NCBI RefSeq assembly: GCF_019279795.1
Contig: NC_056735.1
Coordinates: 1,937,466,452 to 1,937,530,451, forward strand
DNA from: Protopterus annectens
Taxonomy: Eukaryota; Chordata; Ceratodontiformes; Protopteridae
Reading direction: 5' to 3'
Length of the DNA: 64,000 bases
In this document: positions 1-12,046 of the stretch, piece after piece
How the letters are laid out: each line of letters starts with the position of its first letter
Numbering within the stretch: position 1 is the stretch's first letter
Made by a program: the position numbers and the translations under genes
The notes under the pieces: model-generated
What the model was told of the DNA's origin: nothing
The model's database searches: none
The model's input: the letters and a program-made list of their open reading frames with translations, nothing else

Positions 1-260
1 ATCCCATACATAGCTCTCCATTTCTCACCAGTGTCTTCATGACACCCTTGATTTGATCCAATTAGCTATACAACATGATTGTGCTGTAGTCACATCTCTC
101 TGGAGGTGACAATCCAAATTCAGCTAATATTCTTCATATATTATCATGTTTTGCAGAAATGGATGACTATAGTTCTTTCCTACACTCTTCCTGCACATTA
201 CTACCTTCCTTTCACTTTGCTCCCCCTCCACTTTCTCCCCATTTAACCACTTAACTGTCT
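1..260 (+). repeat. Unclassified dispersed repeat, copy 1 (runs off the window start)
   Basis: This stretch matches the reverse complement of 1175-1437 over its full length, with substitutions and small indels. Shared landmarks are 'ccaaattcagctaatatt', 'gctatacaacatgatt' and 'ttctttcctacac'. I see no coding signature and no terminal repeat. The two copies are in opposite orientation about 0.9 kb apart. Family unknown. Confidence 0.6.
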
Positions 261-1174
261 TCCCCATTTCTTTTCTATAGAGAATCTGTGTGTGACTGTG
301 TGCATTGAGCAATGCATGGCTACAGCAAAAGCAGTTAGAGCTATTATATAAAACTGTACTTGAAACCACGACCATGTTCTACAGAAATGATGACACAGAT
401 GCATAAGTATCCCAATTTATAATTTTTACTTACATTTAAAAGTATGTGAAACTGTTACATATACTTGTATTTGAAACCAGTACCATCTGAACCAAAACAA
501 GGTTGGATCAATTAATTGATGGTGCTAAAGAGTCAGCAGGTGTATTTTACTCACTGAATAAACAATTGCAGACTTCACTGCTGTTGCATACACCCGCGAC
601 ATAACTGAATCTTTGGCTGTAGGCAGTAATTGAATTCAGTCAGTGATAAGGTCCTGTTTTTGGCCAGATAGAACTGGTTCCAAATAAAACTGTAGCTAAT
701 AGTACTAATATTCTCCTTTCTGTTATTTATTAACATTTTTGCCATGCTTCGAGAGGCTGCATGATGCGCAGCACAGCATACACATGCTTTATAAAAATAA
801 GTGCGGATTGAACACACGGACTTTATGGAATATTACTGTCTATCATGCAATGATGCTTCATAAACAGTTAATATTGAAAATATGATATTGGTAATATAAG
901 GAGCTAGCACTGGGGAGTACAAAGGGGAAATATAAAGATAACATGTTACAGTTAAAATTGATTGTATAGAATACACCTGTTAAAAAACTGACTCTGTTTC
1001 CAGACAGGTTAATGCATTGTTGTTGGAGGCAGATCATACTGGGTTTGAAATGGGGTATAGGCATGAATTTTACAAGTGTGCATGATAATTTTACATATGT
1101 TTACTGATACTACTGCCTTTTACAGTTGCTTAGTGATCGTATACCATAACACAATGATTCTTTAAAAAAAAGAA
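261..1174. other. No recognisable feature
   Basis: AT-rich spacer between the two inverted copies of the unclassified repeat. Short open frames here show no known motif and I regard them as chance. Confidence 0.5.
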
Positions 1175-1437
1175 ATGGCGAAGATAGAGAAGTGGTGAGA
1201 TGGAGAGCAAGCAGAGGGAAAAACAAAGTGAAAGGAGGGCAAAACTGTGCAGGAAGGGTGTAGGAAAGAACCATAGCTATCCATTTCTTCAACAGTATAA
1301 AGTGATCAGCTGTATAGAATATTAGCTGAATTTGGATGGTCACCTCCAGTGACAGAAATGACAACAACATAATCATGTTGTATAGCCAATTGGACCAAAT
1401 CAAGTGTGTGAAGTAGACATGGAGAGGTATGTATGGG
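1175..1437 (-). repeat. Unclassified dispersed repeat, copy 2 (inverted)
   Basis: Reverse-complement counterpart of 1-260. Similarity runs from the 'gtcccatacat' end (near 1437) to the pyrimidine-rich end near 1175. The copies are visibly diverged, so they are independent old insertions or an old inverted duplication. Confidence 0.6.
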
Positions 1438-1442
1438 ACAAG

Positions 1443-1495
1443 TTTTTTTTTTTTTTTTTTTTTTTTTGTGAGACAGTTACCCCTTTTTTTTTTTT
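1443..1495. repeat. Two poly-T tracts
   Basis: A run of about 25 T residues, then about 12 T residues after a short spacer. The tracts could be poly-A tails of minus-strand retroposons, but I could not identify the bodies. Confidence 0.7.
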
Positions 1496-1499
1496 GCTG

Positions 1500-2064
1500 A
1501 GAGAGGAATGTTGGGAAAGGGGCATAAGCATGTCTGTGGTAGGCAGATTGGAAAAGTGAGAAAGCAACTGGTGACATGGTATACAAAACAAGATACAGGG
1601 ATGGTGAAGGACACAAGAGGAAGGTGAACACCTTAGTTGGGGTGAAGATTGGGGAAATCAGGATCTCATGGACATCAAGATGGGTGACAGTGAGAATCAA
1701 GTCCTCACCCACTGGACTGTCACCACTGTCCCCTCACTGTATCAGTGGCTGTGGTGCCCGATGTATGCATCTTTGTTGGGCACTCTGTACCAGGATGGAG
1801 AGCAGGTGATCCATCCAGCATGTAGCGACTGTGTGATGCATAATCCTACACACCATACCTGGCAACTCATTCCAGGTAATAAATGCACCCCCTCCATCAC
1901 TGCTCCCTGGGGGGACCACAGGCCTATTCTCTGTGACAAAACTGCTTGAGGGCCTGGGTAGTGAAGCAGGAGCATTGAGGATTCTGCCAGGCTGCCGCTC
2001 AGATGTGCTGGTCCTTGGTGCTGTAGCTGGTAGAGTTAGAGTAGGAGGTACACAGGCTGTAGTA
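1500..2064. other. Unrecognised GC-richer stretch
   Basis: Base composition is noticeably richer in G and C than the flanks. The longest frame is minus-strand (about 1734-2165) and Ser/Thr/Pro-rich in its middle, without a motif I recognise. It may be an accessory ORF of a DNA transposon (a Myb-like exon lies nearby at 2945-3290), but that is only contextual. Confidence 0.3.
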
Positions 2065-2345
2065 ATAAAAAAAAAATAGCATACAATTATAAAATAAGAA
2101 TAAAAAAAACAACAAAAATGAAAATAAAAAAATATACACATAAATAGATGAACAAAGAAAAACAAAAATTAAATATAATAATAACAAAAATAAAAAAAAT
2201 ATATAACAAATACAAATAAAATTAGACATACTAAATGAAAATAAAGAAATACAAAATTATACGTAATAAAATGAAAACAAATTAAACAATAAAAAAAAGA
2301 GATGGGATGAGGTGAGAGAAAAAAGCAGAAAAACATTAATAACTT
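2065..2345. repeat. A-rich low-complexity tract
   Basis: Nearly pure A/T with long A runs broken by single T, C or G. Frames on the opposite strand are Phe/Tyr/Leu-rich low-complexity products. Confidence 0.75.
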
Positions 2346-2944
2346 CATTAGGTAATGTCGAAAAGCTTTCTCCAATTATTTCACTCTATTCTGTTATGTT
2401 TTACTTTTAAAACGACTAACTCCTAAGAAATGCCTTTATTATTTTGAAGACTACTGAGCTACTAACAGATGGACACTGTAGAACAGATGAGATTGCATGA
2501 TTACACTTGACAGCAGGCCATTTATGCAGAGTATTTAGATCTGAAAATAACTTGCTATAATGATGATCAGCTAAAAGGATTGTGTTTATAATGATGAAAA
2601 CATAACAGTATTGTACACACCATTGTATATTTGGGAAGTATGGTCTTTGAACCCACAACAACTGATTACTGTAATACTGTTTCTTTGGACTACAGACTAA
2701 TGCAGGCATACTTTCCCTTCATACTTTATACATGCCTTCTCACTGTTATTTGAGAATGTGAAACGGTTGATTTGTGCTACAGAGTAAGGCATGCATACTT
2801 TCTTTTACAGTTCAGGTATGCATGCTCAGTTATATACAACTTTATGACATAACAAACAATCCATCTTTAACAGTTAAAGCCGCAATAACAATACTTTTTA
2901 TATGCATACATACCACATGCTTCTCTCATCCTTGCCTGGCACAC

Positions 2945-3290
2945 TCCATGAGACCTCATATTTGAGGACCTTTCTTCAGCAGCTGTGGAAAAAGAAAAAC
3001 AAAACAGAATGCTATTATGAATACCAGTCTTTTCTATATTCAGCTATAACTTTTACAATTGGCCAATGAAGTTTATACTTACACATCTGTGGAGTATTCC
3101 CAGCTTTACATTCCCTGACCCACTGATCAGGGGTATCCCTCTTCCTCCTACAGAGATCATCATAATGATGATGACACTGCTCACCAGTGTTTGGGACACC
3201 AGATGCATTGGCAAAAGCCCTAGCAAAACTAGTCCAGGTTTCAGACTTATACTGAGAACCTGAGTAGTCCCTCTGCAAAAGGGGTGGGCC
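2945..3290 (-). pseudogene. Myb/SANT-like exon, probably a Harbinger accessory gene remnant
   Basis: The minus-strand frame 3278-3015 has a Trp-anchored helix region (WTSFARAF) followed by TGEQCHHHYDDLCRR. This looks like the Myb/SANT-like DNA-binding protein that PIF/Harbinger transposons carry beside the transposase. The reading stops matching where the minus strand shows a GTAAGT donor after 'cacagatgt' (about 3080). A polypyrimidine tract plus CAG acceptor follows near 2990, suggesting a short intron of about 90 bases. The motif TGxQxxHxYDDL recurs in the plus-strand exon at 50762-51006. No transposase is adjacent. The family call is inference from these few motif residues. Confidence 0.4.
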
Positions 3291-3431
3291 ATGCTCCTTA
3301 GCTAGGAGCCCAGCAAAGACTTTGGACTCCTGAACACCCCAGCATTATGCTTGAAAGCTCACACCATCTCCAACACCAGTCGTGTCTCCTAAAGATCAAG
3401 CTTAATGTATAATGAGTATTTCCTGCCAATT

Positions 3432-3572
3432 ATAGGTTCATAAATTAGTACTAAGCTAACTGCCCTTGCGAGCCATTTTAAGCCTAGCCAATTATCCCTT
3501 GTGAGACTCAAACCCTGCACCTTGTGTTTGTAAGGCAAACACCTTAACCATTAGAACACCCTCCCAACCCTA
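3432..3572 (-). mobile_element. tRNA-derived SINE with CR1-like 3' tail
   Basis: On the minus strand the head has a tRNA-like A box (ttctaatggtt) and B box (gggtttgagtctc) spaced as in RNA polymerase III promoters. The tail (3432-3490) aligns with the 3' end of the CR1 LINE at 29091-29165. Shared blocks include 'gttcata', 'gtacta', 'gccct' and 'aagcctagcca'. This is the usual arrangement in which a SINE borrows a LINE tail for mobilisation. Length about 140 bp. Confidence 0.7.
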
Positions 3573-4675
3573 ATTACACTTTAAATATATGTTTTCCCAC
3601 CAATTGCATGTATTTTGCTTAATGAGAGTGCACACCATCTGTTTATTGGTTCATTTGAAAAAGCTGTACCCCACCTACCGTCATGAAAACAAAGCAGGCC
3701 AGGGTGCATCTCTTTGTGTGATTGTAAGTGATGCACAGCAGTGGTAATAAAAAAAATGTAAACAGTAATGCAATTCCAGGGATATTTGATATACAGCTAC
3801 TTGTGTAGTGCTGTTATTCAAATGGGATTGCAGAAATATATTTGCATGAACATAGTACACATTATACCCAAAGACATACTTTTCATAATATATGCACAAT
3901 ACTTGTATACAGTAAATGAACAGGTAAATAACTGACACAATATTACTGTCTCATCCCTCATACATGTAAATATTCATATCAGCTACACTATGTCAGGTGG
4001 TATGTGTGAGAGGAAATATGACGTAACATGGAACAACATTAAAAGTGTATGGAATATGCAGTTTTTGAACCCTGGACCATGTGTACAGCAGTCCTAAACT
4101 TACAGCTTTTGCCACAAGAAGGTTCAAAAAACATTTTTCTGTGTTGCACTTCATTTGTATACCCTGCATTATAAACACAGTAAAAAAAAAAGTTTCCTCA
4201 CCCAGTACTCAAATGCAGAACCATTTGCACTCTAGACCTAGATTACCATCTATTGCCACAGGGTTAGTTACATGACATTCCCTAGATTAGTATTCATTGT
4301 TAACTTAACTGTGGTAGTGCAGCACAACCTTGCTTATCAGGTTTGTGCAATGCCAAGTGGTATTAACTGAATGCATCCAGTTTCTATTTTTGGATGTCTG
4401 AGTCATGTTTGATACAAGGGTGGTCCAGTTGTGCAAACAAGCTAAGCATCGCGCAAACACATTTAAAACAGAATGTATAAAAAAATTCAGAATGGGCAAA
4501 TGAGCTAAGCAGCACACAGATGTGTGAAAAAAAGAGAGAAATGAAAAACAATAAAATATATGATATTAATAAATGCAGAATGACATATCTATGGCAGGGT
4601 CCCTTGTACGGTTTTTCTCAATTTAAATTTGGTTGGGACCTTGTCAAATTTTGAAGAAGGGAAACTAGTTGCCGC
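3573..4675. other. No recognisable feature
   Basis: AT-rich sequence. Open frames of 60-85 codons occur on both strands but show no family motif. Confidence 0.5.
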
Positions 4676-4994
4676 TATACCTCTCAACTGTATAGATTTT
4701 CACAGAATGTTCAGATTTGTAGTTCGTATTTTTGTTCTGTTTCTCATAAAATTGTGTATTTTTGTCATATCACTGGCAGAGTATTGAGTACTGAATTTAG
4801 AAAATAATGACAGACATTTGAGATTCAGATTTCATACCTTTCAGAAAAGTCATGTTAATGCAAAACCTGTTAATCTAGCCATGTTTTACGTTTGTAAGAG
4901 CAGTATTTAAAAATTGCAACTATTTTTGGGCCTTTGTCCTCCAATTATTTATAGCTTTGTTCAGATTTCTTGCTGTAAGAGGTTGATGGGTATG
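4676..4994. mobile_element. Short non-autonomous hAT-like element (MITE)
   Basis: The left end 'tatacctctcaactgta' matches the left terminus of the larger hAT element at 56341. The right end (tttttgggcctttgtc ... gttgatgggtatg) matches its right terminus at 58570-58612. The interior is only about 0.3 kb, so this looks like a deletion derivative. The flanking octamers do not match, so any target duplication has decayed or my ends are off by a few bases. Confidence 0.5.
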
Positions 4995-5639
4995 ATTGTC
5001 ATGGTGCAAACAGCAGCCTTACATGGAAATGCTATCTGCATTCCCAAAGAGGTTTTGTGGCTACAAAAAAACTGTTGTGTGCCATGAAGCCTTGTTTAAG
5101 TGTGCCATGCTTCATTAATATGAAATTCATGGCATTGCCACAGGCACAACTTCATGTACATGGAAACACTCTGTGTAGGCTCTACACAAACCCTACACAG
5201 AGTTTCTTGAATCCTACAGAATGACTGACATATATAACCTTTTTGACAGTCTGTTTTTATGAAAAATAAAACATTAATTTAAAGTTTCTAACCCAGCCAT
5301 CCATTTACAGCTTTATGCATTCTATGAAATATGTCACTGCTACAATACTGGCATGGGTAATAGGCCACAGAGGGCATCACAACTACATGCCATCTCTGAT
5401 CATCATATAAATGAGGAGGATATGGGACAATAGGTAAGGAAAAAAGAAGGAAGAGCATGCAAACAAATGCATAGCTTGTAACCTTGAAGAAAATCAGGTG
5501 GGAAAAGGAAGGGCATATTTTTTGGGTCAGGTATAGAGAGGAAAGTAACAACTATTTGTTCACTCCCTCCTTCTCAAGTTCCTTTATATAACATTCCTGT
5601 CCCAGACTGATATTTTATTGCTGTTGCAGATTTTCTACT
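4995..5639. other. No gene; contains one small hairpin
   Basis: AT-rich spacer. The perfect 12-bp inverted repeat actctgtgtagg/cctacacagagt (5168-5179 and 5192-5203, 12-base loop) is the only structure seen. Confidence 0.5.
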
Positions 5640-8600
5640 TTAAATGTTGCATTTGCACATTTTTCAAGACCAAATGACATTCTTATATAATCTGAGAAAG
5701 TTTTGACCACTTGCAGTTACGCTTTCAGCTTTTCATCTGCTGGACTATACAGTTTTAAATCCTCCACAAAAAGCAGATGAGCTGAGTTTAGTCTTTGTCG
5801 CTTTCTGGGAGCCAGATTGTAAACATGACCTAATCTGTTAAGTAGACAGTTTAATGAGTTAAGGGCAAGACAAAAGAGCAGCAGTAACAAAGAGTCACCC
5901 TGGAATATCCCCTTTGAATTTTAATTCCTGGGATAATCATTTATCCGTTATCATGGCTTAGCTGCAGAGTGGTTTCCCACTGTCTCAGGGTCACTGTAAT
6001 GTAATTAGCCAATATAAGGTGTATTTTATACATCTATAAAGTATTCCATTATCCATAAATGTAGAATACCTTCAAATGCTTTTTTTGTAATTTATTCATG
6101 CCATACTTAAATTCTTCCTGTTTTTAAAATTCTCCATTATGGTTTTATTTAACAACAAATGATCCTTTGTTCCATATGACTTTCTTTTGTTACCCATATG
6201 TTATATTGCCAGAATTGAGTTTACTTCTAAATGACTACTAACTTTGTCATCATTAGTTCCAATATATAGTTTGCACATTGTTTGAAGGTAATTATTGGTT
6301 TATACATTTTAGGATAGCTTGCAGGTTCAGTCTTAAGGAGTAGTGATCATTTTCCTGTTGTTAACCTGGTTGGTTTCTGTTCGGCATGAGCATTCAAGTA
6401 GTTCTTACTTAGGACTAAATCTTTGTGTAAATATGTTAATACTTTTAGCCAGAAGTTAGGTATGGCATCTTGGCCTTGGGCTTTCCATTTAGGAGACTTT
6501 CTTAATTTTGTTTCAATCTGTCTGTCCATTACTTCAACCAATTTCATATCCTGTACATCTGAACTTCTTACTGTTTCTTTTACTTATTCTATCCATTCAG
6601 AATCTTTGTTAAGTTCTTCACATTCTTCATAGATATTTCTCCAAAATGTGTATATTTCTTCTTTTGGTGATGTTTCTGTTCCTTTTGCTCTGTTTCCCAC
6701 ATGTCCATAAAACTTGTTTGGGTCATCAGTGAATTGCTTATTTTGTACTTTTCCTTTATATTTATCTGCATATCTTCTAAGTTTTTCATCTTGTGCTGAC
6801 AGCTTTAGTTTATTATTTACAATAATGTACAGTAGTCCCTGGTCTCTTGTGATACATTGCCTTTCTTCTATCACTTCTATCTTTGTAAGTTTTTTTGTTG
6901 ATCTGTTCCCTGCTCTATATTAATAGTGGCACTTGTCTTAATTGCTTTATAGTTTTGTCTATTTGAACTTTCATGATGGCATTTGATTTCTTCCCTTCCT
7001 TTCACTTATTGTTCTGTGTTTTTGTCATAAGATTTTTGTGTTATCAATTTAACTGCACAATAATATATCCTGTTTACTTCTATTATATCACACAAATTTC
7101 TGCCAATAGTCTTGACTACTCTGTTCATTTATCAGACTTATAATATTTTGGGTCTTAATGACTTTCTGGAATCTATGTCTTTCATTGATCTTAATATGTC
7201 TGTCCATCTCTACTAAATCAAGAATCTCTTTCCTTGGATCATCATTTTATTCTAAACATTCTTTGTTCTATGTTTCCAGTAGGCATTCTACAGAAAGTTC
7301 CAAAACATCTTGCTGTGGCATATTCTTTTAAGCTACATCCTTTGTCATCTGTTGCTCTTTCATATACTGGCCTATCACTCCACAACACTGACTGTGTTAG
7401 AGTTGCCACTGTTTCCTGCTCTTTCCCTTGCTGTGCAACTCCCAACTGAACTTCTGTACTGGCTTCCTGCTGAAGGCTCCAGAGTATCTTCATGTGGCAA
7501 GCAATCAGCCACTTCCTGCTCCACCTGTTTTGCCTTAATTTGGGAACTCATTGTTTCATTATGCTGTGACTTTGCCAGGGTTGGACTTTCTACATTAAAT
7601 CCTTCACTTCACAGGTAATCCATTACAAGTCCTCTTTTCTACTTTCCCTCTTTGTTTTCTTACTTTTTACATTGTAAAAATTTTCCATATCTGGATGATT
7701 TTGCCTGTATTTCTCTTCAAATATTATCGGTGTTGCTTTTTTATATTGCTCAGTTTTTCTTTATCCTTTACATAAATATTGTACAACCATATATCTCTTT
7801 TCTTTCCCATGTCCGTATTTCTTCTTTAAATGTCTCCCATTCCACTTGTTTTTCCTTACATTCAGAACTCATTGTTCTATCATGCTGTGGCATAGCCTGT
7901 GTTAGACTATCTACACTAAATCCGTCACTTCTCAGGCATTCCATAACTTAAGCTCCTATTTGTTTAATTTCTACTTTACTAATCTTCTGGTCTACGTTCT
8001 CTCTTTGTTATCTTACTTTTTCTCTTGTGAAATGTTCCATATCTGTGTGCCTTTGCTTCTATGTCTCTTCTAATATTTTTGGAGCTGCTTTTTTGCATTG
8101 ATTAGCTTAGTTTTCTCCTTTTCATAAATATCGCACCATGTTAGATCTCTCTTTCTTCCCACATCCATGTTTTTTAAATAACTTTCAAAAATCTCTAAGT
8201 TTTGTTCTTTATTTCTTTCCTCTTGTCATTTCTTTTTACAAATGGCCCAAAGTTTTTCAGTTTATATAAACCTTTTCATGGATCTGCTGTATTTATGCAC
8301 ACTAATTTATACTTGAAGCTTTGACAATTTTTTATGGCAAGTATTTTCCTTGCTTTAATTTCTTTCTGAATATCTTCTATCTGGATATTCTGGGTGTATT
8401 GCATAATAGTAGCAATACATAATTTATTTCCTATCCTCAATAGTCCACTCTGTCATCTTTATGGCTCTTTTTTGTCTTGTCAGTTTTTGTGTTTTTTGTG
8501 GATGACTACTTCCTTCTACAACAGGAGGGATATCCTCCCTCTGAGCCTTGCCTAATTCCATTGTAGGAATGTTTTCCTGTCTTGAGGATTCTAAACTGTC

Positions 8601-8640
8601 ATTTTTTTCCAGTCCTGTCACCAGTGTGCATACCAGGATT
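5640..8640 (-). pseudogene. Decayed non-LTR retrotransposon (R2/R4/NeSL-like RT type)
   Basis: Reading the minus strand, an upstream basic/polar region (8621-8424, ending MTEWTIEDRK) is followed by an insertion-like segment. Next come fragments such as DDPNKFYGHVGNRAKG, EEIYTFWRNIYEECEELNKD and SPKWKAQGQDAIPNFWLK (6874-6347). RT motif B then appears in frame-shifted form (RGIFQGDSL, LLFCLAL; about 5910-5840), and motif C reads HLLFVEDLKLY at 5759-5770. Intact relatives have two adjacent aspartates at motif C; here the second position-pair reads E-D, so the catalytic site is altered. Multiple stops and frameshifts. The clade call rests on the GDSLSPLLF-type motif B and is tentative. Confidence 0.55.
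7530..8190. repeat. Two-copy tandem duplication inside the LINE remnant
   Basis: Segments starting near 7540 and 7865 are similar for roughly 320 bases. Both run from 'aactcattgtt', through 'atgctgtg' and 'taaatcc.tcacttc', to a block with 'ttttccatatctg' or 'tgttccatatctg'. The copies are diverged by substitutions and indels. The duplication lies between the N-terminal and RT-like parts of the minus-strand LINE. Confidence 0.55.
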
Positions 8641-8929
8641 GGACTTTTTTTTATCCACGGATTTCTGCATCAAGGTTTCTTTTTTATTTTTTAACCTACT
8701 TCTGTCCATGATACATACTAAATAAAATACAGTCTCTATATCAGTGTCATCTTGGCGAGAGCTTGTAAAAATAGGGTCTACCTGATGGAGGTACTCACCA
8801 GGACTTGAAGATGAATTCAATTCCAGCAATACTACTCTCCTTTCCTTGCTGAATTTATCATCTCTCCATGCTAGGATGTGTGGGTAAGGTAATGTCTAAT
8901 GAGCAGCATGGCCAGTCAGTTAATTGCAG

Positions 8930-9270
8930 TACAAAGCCTGGGTATGTTAACAGGACATTAATTTTGATCTCTGTTTTGCACTGAGTGCAGTTGCACTTGG
9001 GCCATCATCTGACTCTGCACCCAACTCCTCCTCCAGTATTGCAACAGATCTGTTAGCCAGCATTGCAGTGTCTTCAAGCTGTAGCAGCTTCTGTCCTGCC
9101 ATTTTGTGCAACATGACCCAAACCATGAATAACTGAATACAGATATCAGATGTGTTCTGCAGTGTGTCAATAGATGTATCAAGCACTGGAGACACGCCTT
9201 CTGGATTCTGATAAAATGTTTAACAAAGTTCTGTGCCTTTGCATTATTGTATGTTATCTCTGTCATGGTC
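8930..9270 (-). other. Unrecognised minus-strand open frames
   Basis: Two overlapping frames (9195-8947 and 9266-8958). The first has a Leu/Ala/Glu-rich stretch (about QKLLQLEDTAMLANRSVAILEEEL) that could form a helix and ends in an acidic segment. I recognise no family. It could be the C-terminal part of a transposon accessory protein. Confidence 0.2.
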
Positions 9271-9485
9271 TGGGGTTCACAGTTTCAAGACATACCTAGC
9301 CTCAATTGCAATATACAAAAGTCAACATCATTATAAGTATCCTGCTATCTACTGTAATGGGGAACTGCATAAACTGACATAAGTAACTAGCACTGTGTAT
9401 GCAGCTATCACCTAGCTGATGCTGTCCGAAGTCACCATATGTGAAATGAAGGAAGAAGACATATGTGCTAGATGTTGGAATTGTA

Positions 9486-9512
9486 GATACTATCTGAATG
9501 GTGCATAGATGC

Positions 9513-9607
<95 letters not shown>

Positions 9608-9629
9608 CATTATCTGAATGGTGCATAGA

Positions 9630-9682
<53 letters not shown>
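9486..9682. repeat. Compound (AT)n-(GT)n-(AT)n microsatellite with duplicated flank
   Basis: An (AT)n tract, about 66 bases of (GT)n, then a second (AT)n tract. The sequence 'atctgaatggtgcatagatgc' (one base split) precedes both AT tracts (from about 9491 and 9610), so a ~119-bp unit containing the microsatellite was duplicated in tandem. Confidence 0.9.
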
Positions 9683-9686
<4 letters not shown>

Positions 9687-11956
9687 ATTTGCATTGCACA
9701 CCACCTGACAGCTAAGGGAGTGGAAGCTCTTCCAACTGTGGAGGAGAAGGTAGAGCCTTGAAGGCAATTTGGTGGAGACATTGCCCATAATAACCTGCAG
9801 GAAATAGGCTATGGTGCAGAATTATTCTATAGTAATGGAGACTGCCTCCTCCTCCTCCGCTGTGCATGGAAGTCATATATGTTTCTCTGCCTCAAAAGCA
9901 CTTCAAAGAACTGGTGTCAGATCAACAAGGATGACAGCAGTGAAACTGTTAATGTACATCCTGTCAGATGCTATAAAATCCTCATAGTAATGATGATTAA
10001 TACTTTACAAATCTTTATGTTCACTGGAAAAGGAAGTTCATTGATCCACCTTGATTCTAAGTGAGGGTAGCACGAGTCTACTAACTCCTCTATGGTGTAT
10101 CTGAATACAATGTGATGAGTTGCAAGGTTCTGGCCATGAAGGGGATAACAGTTCTGCTGCTGGTGTACTCTTCTATGATGTGGTGGACAATGGCAACCTA
10201 TAGCATGGGTACCAGATTAAGTAGTGTTTATTCACACATACTGCTCTAATAAGGATGTAATTCCTACCATAATAATGCTCATAAAATGATTGTGCAGCAG
10301 GAGCTACTAGAATTAGAAGAGATGAGTACTCTGGCTATTAGCACAACAACTGTACATCTCTGAATCACTCATCTATGCTTGCTTTTGCCATTTGCATATA
10401 CAGTCAATTTCTTTAGTATGATGTGACCCATTTGCAAGCTATTATGAGATCATTTGCATGTTATGAATACAATAGTCTGTTGCTTGGACATTTTGTGTCA
10501 CTGAGTCCCCCACCGCCCTCTCAGTGCATCACCACTCAGTTCACTGTTTCACAAAACACCATGTTTAAATTGTTTCTGAATACCCCTAGGATATTACCTG
10601 ATCAAATCCAGGAAATAAGTCAATATGTCCATATCACTAACAGGTTTCAAATTATGATTGGATGCTAAATAACATGCTATTGCAGCTGCATATTTTCTAA
10701 GCTGCTGAAAAATGAGGCCAGGTTAGAAGGAAAAGGTCTGTATAACAGAACTTAAAGAATACAATTTTAGAACACTTTTTTCCTCTGGCTAATGTGGTGT
10801 GAAACATTTAGGTAAAGTTTTCAATATTCCATTAGTTCATTATTAAGTAATGTGTAGTGAGAAACTAGGGCTGCATATAATTAATTAGCTTAGTTATTGC
10901 TATTTTTTTTCCTTTTTTAATAATGACAAGCTTCTGCACAACAGAATGCCGACTTGTTACATTTCAGTTACTAAGCCTAAGCATCTCACATCTTGCAATT
11001 CTGGGAAAATCATTTAAAACTCTTATGCTTGTATTCGAATAGTCAGTGTCACCAAAAATATAATCCTTGGTTCATTGCTAATATCTACAAGTACAGTTAA
11101 CAATTAAGTTAAAGCCTGGCACTGGTCATACTTGTGGGACTATGAATATACATTTGTTTACCTTAGTTAATGGAAACATTGACCACAGAGATCAAAACAG
11201 GATGTTGTATAGTTTAAGTTAGGAAAGATTTCACTGTATGTGTGTCCTAGACAGATTTCATATTATATGTAGATGTTAAATGTCTGCATGCAATTACAGC
11301 ATGCATACTTTCTGAGCTGTTGAAATCAGAGATCAGGTGAGAAAGAAGAGTTTTTAGTGCTAGATATTAATGAGTACAAAGTAAAATAAAATTAATTTTG
11401 TACTTCCATTTTAATTCTAGCTAGCATGGTACTGTGTAGTCATGTAAAGTTTTAAAACATGCCCTGGGAATCCCATTAGCTATGAAATAATTTATATTGA
11501 AAAGATGATGCCGGTACTGAAACATATGCATTAAATATGAAGTCGTCTGTGTTCTAAATAACTGCAGCTTAGAGGAAGTCTTTTATGAGATACAGCCTTG
11601 AGAATGTCAAACAGAAGGTTAAACTGTAATCCCCAAAGGAAGGGACTAGTCCGTATTAATATTAATGTCAAACAAGACAGAAAACTAAACTATTATTTGC
11701 CATCATTATAGAATGTAAGCTCTGTGTATTCCTGAATAGGAGAATTTTTTTTTTGAAAACCTACTATTGGCTACAGTATTAATTGCTTCTCTGAAAATTA
11801 TAAATGTGGATGCAATTGATCAACATATCGGAAAATCAACAAAGACAAAGTTGGAGATTGCTCTCTGTATTAGACTCAGAGGTGAGTGAGAATATGTAGT
11901 TCATGTTTCTTTTCCAACTGTTCCCTTTTTTCCAAGTTAATGTGACCTCAGAGTTG
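9683..11956. other. No recognisable feature
   Basis: About 2.3 kb of AT-rich sequence. Frames up to about 80 codons lack motifs. No terminal repeats or long homology to other parts of the window were noticed. Confidence 0.5.

Positions 11957-12042
<86 letters not shown>
11957..12042. repeat. (AT)n microsatellite
   Basis: About 85 bases of alternating A and T with one 'atgtat' interruption, abutting the small transposon-like element that begins at 12043. Confidence 0.95.

Positions 12043-12046
<4 letters not shown>

Noticed and set aside
1110-1712. 200-codon minus-strand frame
   Set aside because: It runs through the poly-T tracts (a Lys run) and a dispersed repeat, and its translation has no motif.
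9468-9788. Open frames of Ile-Tyr, Thr-His and Val-Cys repeats
   Set aside because: They are translations of AT and GT microsatellites (also at 11.9-12.6, 13.0-14.5 and 15.2-15.5 kb), not genes.
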